7,662 bases of DNA, taken from NCBI GenBank assembly GCA_904420235.1, contig CAJFUS010000171.1, positions 1-7,662 of the forward strand. The letters are read 5' to 3'. Positions 1 to 5,733 of this stretch are shown one piece after another (position 1 is the stretch's first letter; the number at the start of each line of letters is the position of its first letter). Source of the stretch: Candidatus Neoanaerotignum tabaqchaliae. GTDB lineage: Bacteria; Bacillota; Clostridia; Lachnospirales; Anaerotignaceae. The notes under the pieces are model-generated. The model did not search any database and had not been told where the DNA came from. It worked only from the letters and a program-made list of their open reading frames with translations. A program made the translations under genes and the position numbers.

Positions 1-52
1 CGTTTTGCTGAAATTAAATTAAAAACAATAATTTTAAAAACTATACAAAAAG

Positions 53-77
53 AAAAAACGCCCGCATAAGCGGACGT
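53..77 (-). terminator. Intrinsic terminator of the 26-aa microprotein gene
   Basis: Read on the minus strand, an 8-bp stem (ACGTCCGC paired with GCGGGCGT, one G-T wobble) with a TTAT loop is followed directly by six T residues. The stem occupies 58-65 and 70-77 and the T-tract is the complement of 53-58. It begins five bases past the microprotein stop codon. This is a canonical Rho-independent terminator and shows that the tiny gene is a finished transcription unit. Confidence 0.9.
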
Positions 78-81
78 ATAA

Positions 82-162
82 TTATTTGTGTTTATAACCG
101 GTATACATAACCATAAACATACAAAATACGGCGGCCCAAGCCCAAAATCTGTGATGTTTCAT
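82..162 (-). CDS. 26-aa membrane-type microprotein, function unknown
   Basis: This short frame encodes 26 residues, beginning MKHHRFWAWAAV and ending MYTGYKHK. A basic, His-rich N-terminus is followed by a hydrophobic core at about residues 6-19 (FWAWAAVFCMFMVM) and a basic YTGYKHK tail. The layout suggests one short membrane-inserted helix. Support for a real gene is strong for its size: an SD (AAGGAGGA, complement of 168-175) sits 5 bases before the ATG, an extended -10 promoter lies upstream, and an intrinsic terminator follows the stop. From memory, tiny 'KKHKFWA...MYTGYK'-type proteins are common in Lachnospiraceae genomes and may carry a DUF label (possibly DUF6219), but I cannot verify this. 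No function is known to me. It is transcribed away from the CoA-transferase gene, so the two need not be related. Confidence 0.8.
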   Translation of the reverse strand: MKHHRFWAWAAVFCMFMVMYTGYKHK

Positions 163-167
163 AAGAA

Positions 168-175
168 TCCTCCTT
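168..175 (-). promoter_or_regulatory. Strong SD of the microprotein
   Basis: The minus strand reads AAGGAGGA, a near-perfect match to the anti-SD, 5 bases before the ATG at 162-160. It is the main reason to accept a 26-codon frame as translated. Confidence 0.85.
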
Positions 176-205
176 AAGTTGCCTATAATTAATAAATATA
201 AGCCG

Positions 206-235
206 ATTATAACATAAAAAATGTAAAAATGTAAT
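206..235 (-). promoter_or_regulatory. Extended -10 promoter for the microprotein
   Basis: The minus strand carries TGTTATAAT (complement of 206-214), a perfect extended -10 (TG-n-TATAAT), about 44 bases before the start codon. The best -35 is weak: ATTACA (complement of 230-235), 4 of 6 matches at 18-base spacing. A tandem direct repeat on the plus strand (AAAAATGT at 217-224 and 225-232) covers the spacer and -35. The motif is seen directly; its activity is inferred. Confidence 0.55.
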
Positions 236-590
236 TTAATTTTTTAGATTTTAATGTATTTAAAAAGTTTGTTATATTTTTGTTATAATATGAAAATCTT
301 AATAAAAAATCATAATTTTAAGCATAGTTAAGGAGATAAAATTGATTTTTATTTATATATGCAGATAATTAAAACATATTTTATTATGTCTTAAATTTAT
401 GTTTAAATATCGGAAAAAACTCATAAATCAAAACATGGGTATGTTGAAAAACATATTTTGAATATATAAATAAAATAAATATATGTTTTTAGTATAATTT
501 GAATATATTGAATGCAATTATTATTATAAAATTTAAAAACATATTAAAGTTTGGTCTAAATATTGCCGAAAGTTTTATAATTAACAAAAA
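236..590. other. AT-rich non-coding stretch with short repeats
   Basis: No credible gene was found here on either strand. Visible items are: a plus-strand extended -10 (TG-T-TATAAT, 281-289) without a good -35; TTGTTATA repeated at 269-276 and 280-287, exactly 11 bases apart; an SD-like AAGGAG (330-335) followed by a TTG that opens only 8 codons (342-368); a small hairpin (ATGTT-GAAA-AACAT, 441-454); a 10-bp inverted repeat (AAAAACATAT at 447-456 with ATATGTTTTT at 481-490); and an 11-base direct repeat (TTTGAATATAT at 457-467 and 498-508). These could be operators or relics of decayed sequence. In DNA this AT-rich some will arise by chance. Confidence 0.5.
499..527 (+). promoter_or_regulatory. 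Candidate distal promoter for the CoA-transferase
   Basis: TTGAAT (499-504) and TATTAT (522-527) are separated by 17 bases. If active, transcription would start near 534 and give a leader of about 255 bases that contains all the hairpins at 591-761. AT-richness makes chance matches likely. A closer candidate exists at 691-719. Confidence 0.35.
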
Positions 591-761
591 AATAACTAAA
601 AGTTATTGCAAAAATGTCTTTTGAGTGCTATATTTACAGTAGTGGTATAGGAAATAGCGTGGTCTGGCCTTCATACTGAAAAGACCGCTGTTCTTGTGCC
701 GAATAAAATAAACTATAATATCCGGTTTTTCCGGAAAGGTTTGCCGCGGTTTTCTGCAGCA
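591..761 (+). promoter_or_regulatory. Hairpin-rich region upstream of the CoA-transferase
   Basis: Several inverted repeats are packed here. (a) AATAACT-AAA-AGTTATT at 591-607 is a perfect 7-bp stem. (b) CTATA at 628-632 pairs with TATAG at 646-650. (c) A compound stem has AGC (656-658) with GCT (687-689), GGTCT (661-665) with AGACC (682-686) and an inner TTCA-TAC-TGAA (670-680). (d) TCCGG-TTTTT-CCGGA lies at 721-735. (e) TGCCGCGG (742-749) pairs with CTGCAGCA (754-761) around a TTTT loop, with one mismatch and one wobble. GC content is visibly higher than in the flanking intergenic DNA. It could be a structured mRNA leader, or DNA operators around a promoter at 691-719. I recognise no known riboswitch: the T-box GGTGG-ACC-GCG signature is absent, and no terminator with a U-tract precedes the gene. 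Confidence 0.4.
691..719 (+). promoter_or_regulatory. Candidate proximal promoter for the CoA-transferase
   Basis: A perfect TATAAT (714-719) lies 17 bases after a poor -35 (TTCTTG, 691-696). The start would be near 726, giving a leader of about 64 bases with the 742-761 hairpin. The inverted repeat at 656-689 would then lie just upstream of the -35, where an activator site would be expected. The weak -35 fits an activator-dependent promoter, but this is inference. Confidence 0.4.
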
Positions 762-789
762 AATTAATAAAAGAAAAGGAGAATGTGAA

Positions 790-2007
790 ATGGGACAGTT
801 AGACGGAGTAAAAGTTGTTGAACTTGCTACATTTATTGCCGCTCCTTCATGCGCAAGAATTCTTGCAAGCTATGGCGCGGACGTTATTAAAGTAGAGGCT
901 CCAAGGGGTGACGACCTTCGTACAGCCGCCAGACAGTATTACTATCCGGTGCCTGAAGGTGACGAAGACCTTGGAATGAACGTACAGAACTTTAATAAAA
1001 GAGACCTTGCCATTAACCTTAAGGACCCTAAAGGAATGGAAGCTTTCCTTAAACTTCTTGAGACAGCCGATGTATTTATAACAAACAACAGGGTTAAATC
1101 ACTTGTTAAAATGGGTCTTGATTATGAAACATTACATAAAAAGTTCCCAAGACTTATCCATGCTTCAATACTTGGCTACGGAGAGGAAGGCCCTCTTAAA
1201 GACAAACCTGGTTTTGACTATACAGCATACTTTGCAAGAGGCGGTATAGCCAACTCACTTATGGAAAAAGACACATCTCCATGTAATGCGGCTTCTGGCT
1301 TTGGTGATAACTATGCTGGAATTGCTCTTTCATCCGGTATCTGCGCCGCTCTTTACAGACAAGCCAAAACAGGCGAAGGCGAAAGAGTTACAGTAGGTCT
1401 TTTTGACACAGCTATTTATGGACTTAACTGGCTTCTTGGACCAGTTAACTACGGCAGTGAGCTTCCTATGACAAGAAAGCACACAAACAGCGCTACATGC
1501 ACAACATACAAAACGAAAGACGGAAGATGGATTCAGCTTGCTGTTATTCAGTATATGAAATCAATCGAGACACTTTCAAAGGCCATCGAAGTTCCAGAAA
1601 TGCTTACAGACGAAAGATTCAATACATACGAGGCTATGCTTCAGCATATAGAAGAGCTTGTTGATGTTATTGAAAAAGCCTTTGCTAAAAAGACACTTGC
1701 TGAGTGGCAGGATATTCTTACAAAAGCAGACGTTCCTTTCGAGACTGTTCAGACAATGGAAGAAATTGCTAACGATGAGCAGGCTTGGGCTAACGACTAT
1801 ATCTTTAAGAAACAAGGCCCTGGCGGAAAAGATGTATTCTATGTAAGAACACCTATCGTATTTACAGAGCAGCCGGCTGTTAAAGAGGAAAGCGGAAGAG
1901 GACGTTCACCTAAACTTGGTGAGGACTCTGTCGAGATTCTTAAAGACCTTGGATACGATGACGCTACTATTGAAGAATTCAAGAACAATGGTGTAATCGT
2001 AGGCTAA
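790..2007 (+). CDS. Class III (CaiB/BaiF) 2-hydroxyacyl-CoA transferase, HadA/FldA type
   Basis: This 405-residue family III CoA-transferase should move CoA from an acyl-CoA to a 2-hydroxyacid, the step before 2-hydroxyacyl-CoA dehydratase in reductive amino-acid fermentation. The length matches FldA (cinnamoyl-CoA:phenyllactate) and HadA (2-hydroxyisocaproate) closely. The N-terminal Rossmann-like part begins LDGVKVVELATFIAAPSCAR. The block at 128-152 (LGYGEEGPLKDKPGFDYTAYFARGG) and DEQAWAND at 329-336 are as I recall them in HadA/FldA. The predicted catalytic Asp is D173 in GFGDNYAG, followed by the conserved KTGEGERVTV (193-202). The SD AAGGAG (776-781) sits 8 bases before the ATG, and the gene ends in tandem in-frame stops (TAATAA). 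Codon choice is strongly biased (CTT, ACA, GCT, few ATA), unlike the neighbouring genes, which suggests high expression. No dehydratase, activator or etf gene adjoins it, so the substrate (aromatic, branched or short-chain) is undecided. Confidence 0.9.
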   Translation: MGQLDGVKVVELATFIAAPSCARILASYGADVIKVEAPRGDDLRTAARQYYYPVPEGDEDLGMNVQNFNKRDLAINLKDPKGMEAFLKLLETADVFITNNRVKSLVKMGLDYETLHKKFPRLIHASILGYGEEGPLKDKPGFDYTAYFARGGIANSLMEKDTSPCNAASGFGDNYAGIALSSGICAALYRQAKTGEGERVTVGLFDTAIYGLNWLLGPVNYGSELPMTRKHTNSATCTTYKTKDGRWIQLAVIQYMKSIETLSKAIEVPEMLTDERFNTYEAMLQHIEELVDVIEKAFAKKTLAEWQDILTKADVPFETVQTMEEIANDEQAWANDYIFKKQGPGGKDVFYVRTPIVFTEQPAVKEESGRGRSPKLGEDSVEILKDLGYDDATIEEFKNNGVIVG

Positions 2008-2025
2008 TAACTTAAAATATTTATT

Positions 2026-2053
2026 TCCCCGGATTATTTCCGGGGATTTTTTA
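2026..2053 (+). terminator. Intrinsic terminator of the CoA-transferase
   Basis: TCCCCGGA (2026-2033) pairs perfectly with TCCGGGGA (2039-2046) around a TTATT loop, followed by six T residues (2047-2052). It lies 18 bases after the stop codon. Its strength shows that the CoA-transferase is not cotranscribed with the antiporter downstream. Confidence 0.95.
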
Positions 2054-2082
2054 TTTAAAAAGGCCCATAATTTTTTGTTATA

Positions 2083-2111
2083 TTTAAACAAACACGCAAC
2101 TATATTATACT
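2083..2111 (+). promoter_or_regulatory. Candidate promoter of the antiporter
   Basis: TTTAAA (2083-2088) and TATACT (2106-2111) are separated by 17 bases, 76 bases before the start codon. It is a modest match, but a promoter is expected between the upstream terminator and the gene. No riboswitch was recognised in the short leader. Confidence 0.35.
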
Positions 2112-2187
2112 ATCTGTATTTTTGAACAGGCCGTTTATTAAAAATGTGCCAAATATGCCGTCCTAAGGGCGCAAATGGAGGGGTAGT

Positions 2188-3144
2188 ATGGAATTTTTGC
2201 TTGTTTTTGTGCTTTTTGCCGTTGGGCTTGTGCTTATAGTAAAGGGAGGGGATATGTTTGTAGACGCTTCCAGCTTAATAGCTGAAATGCTTGGAATGCC
2301 TAAATTTCTTATAGGCGCCACAATAGTGAGTTTCGCGACTACAATGCCGGAAATGCTGGTTTCACTTATGGCAGCTTTTGACGGCCACGCTGAAATTGCC
2401 GTTGGAAACGCCATAGGTTCAGTAACAGCCAATACGGGCCTTATAATGGCGGTTTCAATAATGTTTATGCCGGGACGGGTTGAAAGAAGAATGTATGTGC
2501 CAAAGGCGCTTATGCTTATAGCCGCTATAATATCACTGTGGCTTTTATGTGCCAAAGGCAGTCTTTCATCATCAAACGCACTTATACTTTTTGTTATAAT
2601 AATTATGTATGTAATTGAAAATATACAAAGCGGAAGAAAAAAATTCTCAAAAAAAACAATGGGATTTATATCAAAAAAAGGCATATCAGTGCAGATAGTT
2701 TACTTTGTTATAGGCGCGGCGGCAGTTATAATGGGGTCAAGACTGTTGGTTGACAACGGAATTATAATAGCCCATATACTTAAGGTGCCGGAAAATGTTA
2801 TAGCTATAACAATAGTTGCCGTTGGAACGTCTTTGCCGGAGCTGGTTACTGCCATAACATCAATAGTTAAAAAGGAAGCTTCCCTTACAGCAGGAAACAT
2901 AATAGGAGCAAACATAATAGATACGGCGCTTATTTTGCCATTATGCTCAATGCTTAATGGCGGAAGTTTTCCAATATCGGCCCAAACTATATTGCTTGAT
3001 ATACCAGTGTGCCTTATTGTTGTGGCTATATGTCTTGTGCCAATGCTGATTTTTGGAAAGTTTAAAAGAAGCCAAGGAATTTTGGCTCTTGGAACATATA
3101 TGGCTTATATATACATAGCATGTTTTGCGTCGCCGTTTCACTAA
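2188..3144 (+). CDS. CaCA-family Na+/Ca2+-type cation antiporter
   Basis: This 318-residue, highly hydrophobic protein belongs to the Ca2+:cation antiporter family (two Na_Ca_ex domains, YrbG/NCX_Mj type). Such proteins span the cytoplasmic membrane about ten times and exchange Ca2+ for Na+ or H+. The two inverted alpha-repeats are visible: alpha-1 at about 43-84 (FATTMPEM through AIGSVTANTG) and alpha-2 at about 208-248 (AVGTSLPEL through GANIID). Aligning by motif to NCX_Mj, the ion-binding positions E54, N81, E213 and D240 correspond to E55, N82, E218 and D245 here, all kept. Alpha-1 is divergent: the usual GTSLPE reads ATTMPE and GSN reads GSVTAN. A basic loop at 148-165 (SGRKKFSKKTMGFISKKG) separates the halves. 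The start follows GGAGGGG (2177-2183); an upstream ATG in the same stretch runs into a stop at once. The cation is not certain from sequence. Confidence 0.88.
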   Translation: MEFLLVFVLFAVGLVLIVKGGDMFVDASSLIAEMLGMPKFLIGATIVSFATTMPEMLVSLMAAFDGHAEIAVGNAIGSVTANTGLIMAVSIMFMPGRVERRMYVPKALMLIAAIISLWLLCAKGSLSSSNALILFVIIIMYVIENIQSGRKKFSKKTMGFISKKGISVQIVYFVIGAAAVIMGSRLLVDNGIIIAHILKVPENVIAITIVAVGTSLPELVTAITSIVKKEASLTAGNIIGANIIDTALILPLCSMLNGGSFPISAQTILLDIPVCLIVVAICLVPMLIFGKFKRSQGILALGTYMAYIYIACFASPFH

Positions 3145-3169
3145 AATAAGCGGTAAACGGTTTGAAAGA

Positions 3170-3223
3170 CTACAATATAGTAACCCCCAAGATGTAAAAA
3201 TACATCTTGGGGGTTACTTGTAG
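3170..3223. terminator. Long hairpin between convergent genes
   Basis: A nearly perfect inverted repeat spans the gap between the antiporter and the convergent LtaS-like gene. The inner arms are 18 bp with no mismatch (3179-3196 with 3201-3218) around an AAAA loop, with core ACCCCCAAGATGTA. An alternative outer pairing of CTACAA (3170-3175) with TTGTAG (3218-3223) extends the stem across a left-side bulge. It starts 26 bases past the antiporter stop and ends 22 bases past the other stop. Position suggests a shared bidirectional terminator, yet neither strand has a U-tract after the stem, so classical intrinsic termination is doubtful. Alternatives are a 3'-end stabilising stem or a small dispersed repeat. 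Confidence 0.6.
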
Positions 3224-3244
3224 AAAGCGCTTTTGGAATATAGC

Positions 3245-5386
3245 TTATGTGGTGTCGTTTTTTGTATTTGCTGTTTGTGTTGTGTCAAGATAGAAGAAAC
3301 CGTCGGTTTCACTTTCATCTCTGTCAAAAAGATTATAATAATTAAGGTAGTTGTAGCATCTTATAAATTCCTGCTGTTCCGATGTAAAAGAGTCGATGGA
3401 GTCTCTTGGAATGATATTCCCGTCTTTGTCAATAGCGGCTATATTAGAGAACACCGGAAGTTCTTCGTGCATGTCGTCAAGAAATTTCTGATACCCGGTT
3501 AGAGGCATATTAGCCGTTTTCATAGCAAGCAGTCCAAGATAGTTGGCGCTTATAATAACATTGTCCTGTTCGGGTATATCATAGTTGGTCCATATAAAAA
3601 ACGGCGTTGTGTATTGTTCCAAAACCTCTTCTGTGGTGCGGCTGTCAAGTTTTTTGCCATACAGGGAAGTATAAAACTTGTTGCCAAGGGGCGGCTGGTG
3701 GTCGCCAAAGAATACTATCATTGTTGGTTCATCGCTTTGGCTGTAATGCTCTATAAGCTCTTTTATTGCGTCGTCACTTTCTCTTATGAGAGAAAAATAT
3801 TGAGACGCACTTGTTGTAGAAGCCAAAATTTTGCTGTTTCCTGTTGGGGTAACATGATATTTTTGGTTTGGCCAAGGTTTGTCATAGGCACTGTGATTCT
3901 GCATTGTTACGTTAAATATAAACTGCGGCTTATCGTCACCATCGGTTATTTCAAATATACGGTTATAGTCGCATGAGTCGCTTATGTATTTTCTTACTAT
4001 TTCCTGCTCTATCATATCCTCAGAATATATTTGGTCATCAAACCCAAAATTTGAGTATACGTCGCGTCTGTTCCAGCCAGAAGCAAGATATGGGTGAAAA
4101 GCCGTTGTGTGGTATCCCATGTCGTTCATCTGTGAGGCGAGGGACGGAGCGCCGTCTCTTATATAAAGCTGATAGGCCACTGTTCCTTCCGGAAGAAATG
4201 AAAGGGAGTTGCCTGTAAGGAATTCATATTCAACATTTGCCGTTCCTCCTCCGGTTACAGGGGAATACATTCTTCCTTTTATGGTGTTTTCACTTAATGA
4301 ATGCAAAAATGGCGCTGGGTCCTCAGAAAGTTCTAAATTCTCAAATTGTGAGAAATCGTCAAAAGACTCGTTCATTATGGCTATTATGTTCTTGGGGCGT
4401 ATGCCTCCATATTCACTTGTATTGTAAACACTTTCAGAGTCTCCGGCTTTATTTTGAATTTTAGTAACCTCGTCTATATCATAGCCTTCAGGCTCTGAAA
4501 CACGACTGTATCTGAGTGCGGTAGTGAAGTTAAGTATATATCCGTTAGCCTGTGTTTTCCATTGTTGGGCGTATATGCCAACTGCGGGAAGCATGGGCGT
4601 GAAAAAGAAAATTATTGTGTATACTATAGATACTGTTACGGCTGGCGCTGAGAAAAGCCGGCTTATATGCAGCTTTTTGCCAGAAAGAGCCTTAAAAACA
4701 AAAAGTATGTATATAGCGGCATAGGCCGATGATATTATCATTGTGGCGTCAGGAGTAAAATCGCAGCTTCCAGAAACATTAATAGCTGTTTGCCAAGACA
4801 GTATGTCACATGGGAATATGGTTGTTCCCCTAAATACAAGCACATAATGATTTACTATTCCAACAAATATAAATACGGCCATTGATATAAAAGCCGATAT
4901 TTTTATTCTTCTTAATATAATCAGCATTATTATATAAACCATATAATACCAAATCATATTAAGGAATATTTGGTCCGGCGTAAGGTCCTTTAATATATTG
5001 TTGCCATTTAAAAGCTCAACACATATAAACGAAACTAAAGGCCCCATAAAATATACTATGTATGAGAATACTGTTTTGCCTTTTTCAGAAAGAGAAAACC
5101 TGAAAGGCAGAAATATTGTAAATGACAGCAAAACAGAGCATAAAGCCGAGTGGTATGTTTCAAAACTTCCTGTGTAATTAATAACAGTGAAGAGAACCAC
5201 TGAAAGAATAATGAATAGAGCTGTATTTTTAAATGATATTTTAAAGCTGTTTTTTGTTTTTAAAAGAGTGCCTTTTATGTTAGGTTTTTTAAGCTTTGCC
5301 AAAAGGCATTTTTTTTCGGTTTCATTTGAAACTTCCGTTAAGTTTGTCATTTCAGTGTTGTTAGATACAGTACTATTGTTATCCAT
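3245..5386 (-). CDS. LtaS-like membrane sulfatase-fold enzyme (probable lipoteichoic acid synthase family)
   Basis: This 713-residue polytopic protein has an extracellular sulfatase/alkaline-phosphatase-fold domain (LTA synthase family). Such enzymes move glycerol-phosphate from phosphatidylglycerol onto a growing polymer outside the cell. A hydrophilic N-terminus of about 54 residues (Asn/Thr/Glu-rich, then Lys-rich) precedes roughly seven hydrophobic segments up to about residue 266. The catalytic domain runs from about 332 to 640. By motif match to LtaS, the nucleophile is T382 (GGGTANVEYEF), metal ligands are E340 (MNESFDDF), D562 and H563 (FFGDHQPP), and substrate-site residues include W438 and R440 (GWNRRD) and H498 (MQNHSAY). 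All are present, so it should be active. The ATG at 5386-5384 is preferred: GAGGA (5402-5398) lies 11 bases upstream, and the longer GTG start at 5404 overlaps that SD. It is longer than typical LtaS (about 650). A related phosphoglycerol or phosphoethanolamine transferase activity is possible. Confidence 0.85.
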   Translation of the reverse strand: MDNNSTVSNNTEMTNLTEVSNETEKKCLLAKLKKPNIKGTLLKTKNSFKISFKNTALFIILSVVLFTVINYTGSFETYHSALCSVLLSFTIFLPFRFSLSEKGKTVFSYIVYFMGPLVSFICVELLNGNNILKDLTPDQIFLNMIWYYMVYIIMLIILRRIKISAFISMAVFIFVGIVNHYVLVFRGTTIFPCDILSWQTAINVSGSCDFTPDATMIISSAYAAIYILFVFKALSGKKLHISRLFSAPAVTVSIVYTIIFFFTPMLPAVGIYAQQWKTQANGYILNFTTALRYSRVSEPEGYDIDEVTKIQNKAGDSESVYNTSEYGGIRPKNIIAIMNESFDDFSQFENLELSEDPAPFLHSLSENTIKGRMYSPVTGGGTANVEYEFLTGNSLSFLPEGTVAYQLYIRDGAPSLASQMNDMGYHTTAFHPYLASGWNRRDVYSNFGFDDQIYSEDMIEQEIVRKYISDSCDYNRIFEITDGDDKPQFIFNVTMQNHSAYDKPWPNQKYHVTPTGNSKILASTTSASQYFSLIRESDDAIKELIEHYSQSDEPTMIVFFGDHQPPLGNKFYTSLYGKKLDSRTTEEVLEQYTTPFFIWTNYDIPEQDNVIISANYLGLLAMKTANMPLTGYQKFLDDMHEELPVFSNIAAIDKDGNIIPRDSIDSFTSEQQEFIRCYNYLNYYNLFDRDESETDGFFYLDTTQTANTKNDTT

Positions 5387-5663
5387 AAATATATCATTCC
5401 TCACAATATGTTAAATTTTTATAAAGCATAAGCTGTTTTAAATATAGCAAACTTAACATAAACCGCTATTTTATAAACTACTATTATAAAATATACGGAA
5501 TTGCACATGAATTATTATATTTTGATTAAAACATTTTAATAATTGTATTATACTTCCTTATGAATATTTGGGCAAGGATATTAATAAAGAATTTATAATT
5601 TTTAATAAATGCTTAAAAAATTATTAAAAACGTTAATTTATTCCATAAATTAAACAACTTTTA
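5387..5663. other. Divergent AT-rich intergenic region
   Basis: This stretch separates the start of the LtaS-like gene (minus) from the GntR operon promoter (plus). No gene of credible length with an SD was found on either strand. A minus-strand TATAAT (complement of 5483-5488) with a weak TTCATG -35 (complement of 5506-5511, 17-base spacing) is the best promoter candidate for the LtaS-like gene. It would give a leader of about 90 bases. Confidence 0.45.
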
Positions 5664-5692
5664 TTGACAAAATTAACGGTAAAAATTATAAT
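5664..5692 (+). promoter_or_regulatory. Consensus sigma-70/SigA promoter of the gntR-lrgAB operon
   Basis: TTGACA (5664-5669) and TATAAT (5687-5692) are both perfect and are separated by exactly 17 bases. The start should fall near 5699, inside the operator that follows. Such a strong promoter under a local operator is typical of a repressed operon. Confidence 0.93.
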
Positions 5693-5693
5693 G

Positions 5694-5716
5694 CAAAATT
5701 GGTGATACCAATTTTG
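5694..5716 (+). promoter_or_regulatory. GntR/FadR-type operator over the transcription start
   Basis: CAAAATTGGT (5694-5703), GAT (5704-5706) and ACCAATTTTG (5707-5716) form a perfect 10-bp inverted repeat. The core TGGT-NNN-ACCA fits the GT-N-AC half-site pattern known for FadR-subfamily GntR regulators. It begins one base after the -10 and covers the predicted start, so binding should block initiation. The regulator encoded directly downstream is the obvious ligand, implying autorepression (inference). No second copy was seen in the window. Confidence 0.88.
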
Positions 5717-5733
5717 TGGTGGGGGCGATTCTT

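Noticed and set aside
603..674. Minus-strand 23-residue frame beginning MKARPRYF
   Set aside because: It has no SD before its ATG and lies over the hairpin-rich region, so the frame is best explained by chance.
600..789. T-box or other known riboswitch before the CoA-transferase
   Set aside because: GGTCT, ACCGC and CCGCGG fragments are present, but the contiguous T-box sequence, a Stem I specifier layout and a terminator with U-run are not. No purine, c-di-GMP, SAM or similar consensus was matched.
2163..2684. 173-codon minus-strand frame opposite the antiporter
   Set aside because: Its Ile/Ser/Ala-rich composition mirrors the codon structure of the real plus-strand gene, which has both alpha-repeats and an SD.
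3614..4724. Series of plus-strand frames of 60-120 codons antisense to the LtaS-like gene
   Set aside because: They lie opposite a gene with intact catalytic motifs, lack family features and consistent SDs, and look like frame shadows.
5387..5404. Longer start (GTG 5404) for the LtaS-like protein
   Set aside because: The GTG overlaps the GAGGA that serves as SD for the ATG at 5386, so it is unlikely to be used.
5716..5733. Longer start (GTG 5716) for the GntR regulator
   Set aside because: It lies within the operator and before the G-rich SD. The TTG at 5734 has correct SD spacing and still covers the full winged helix.
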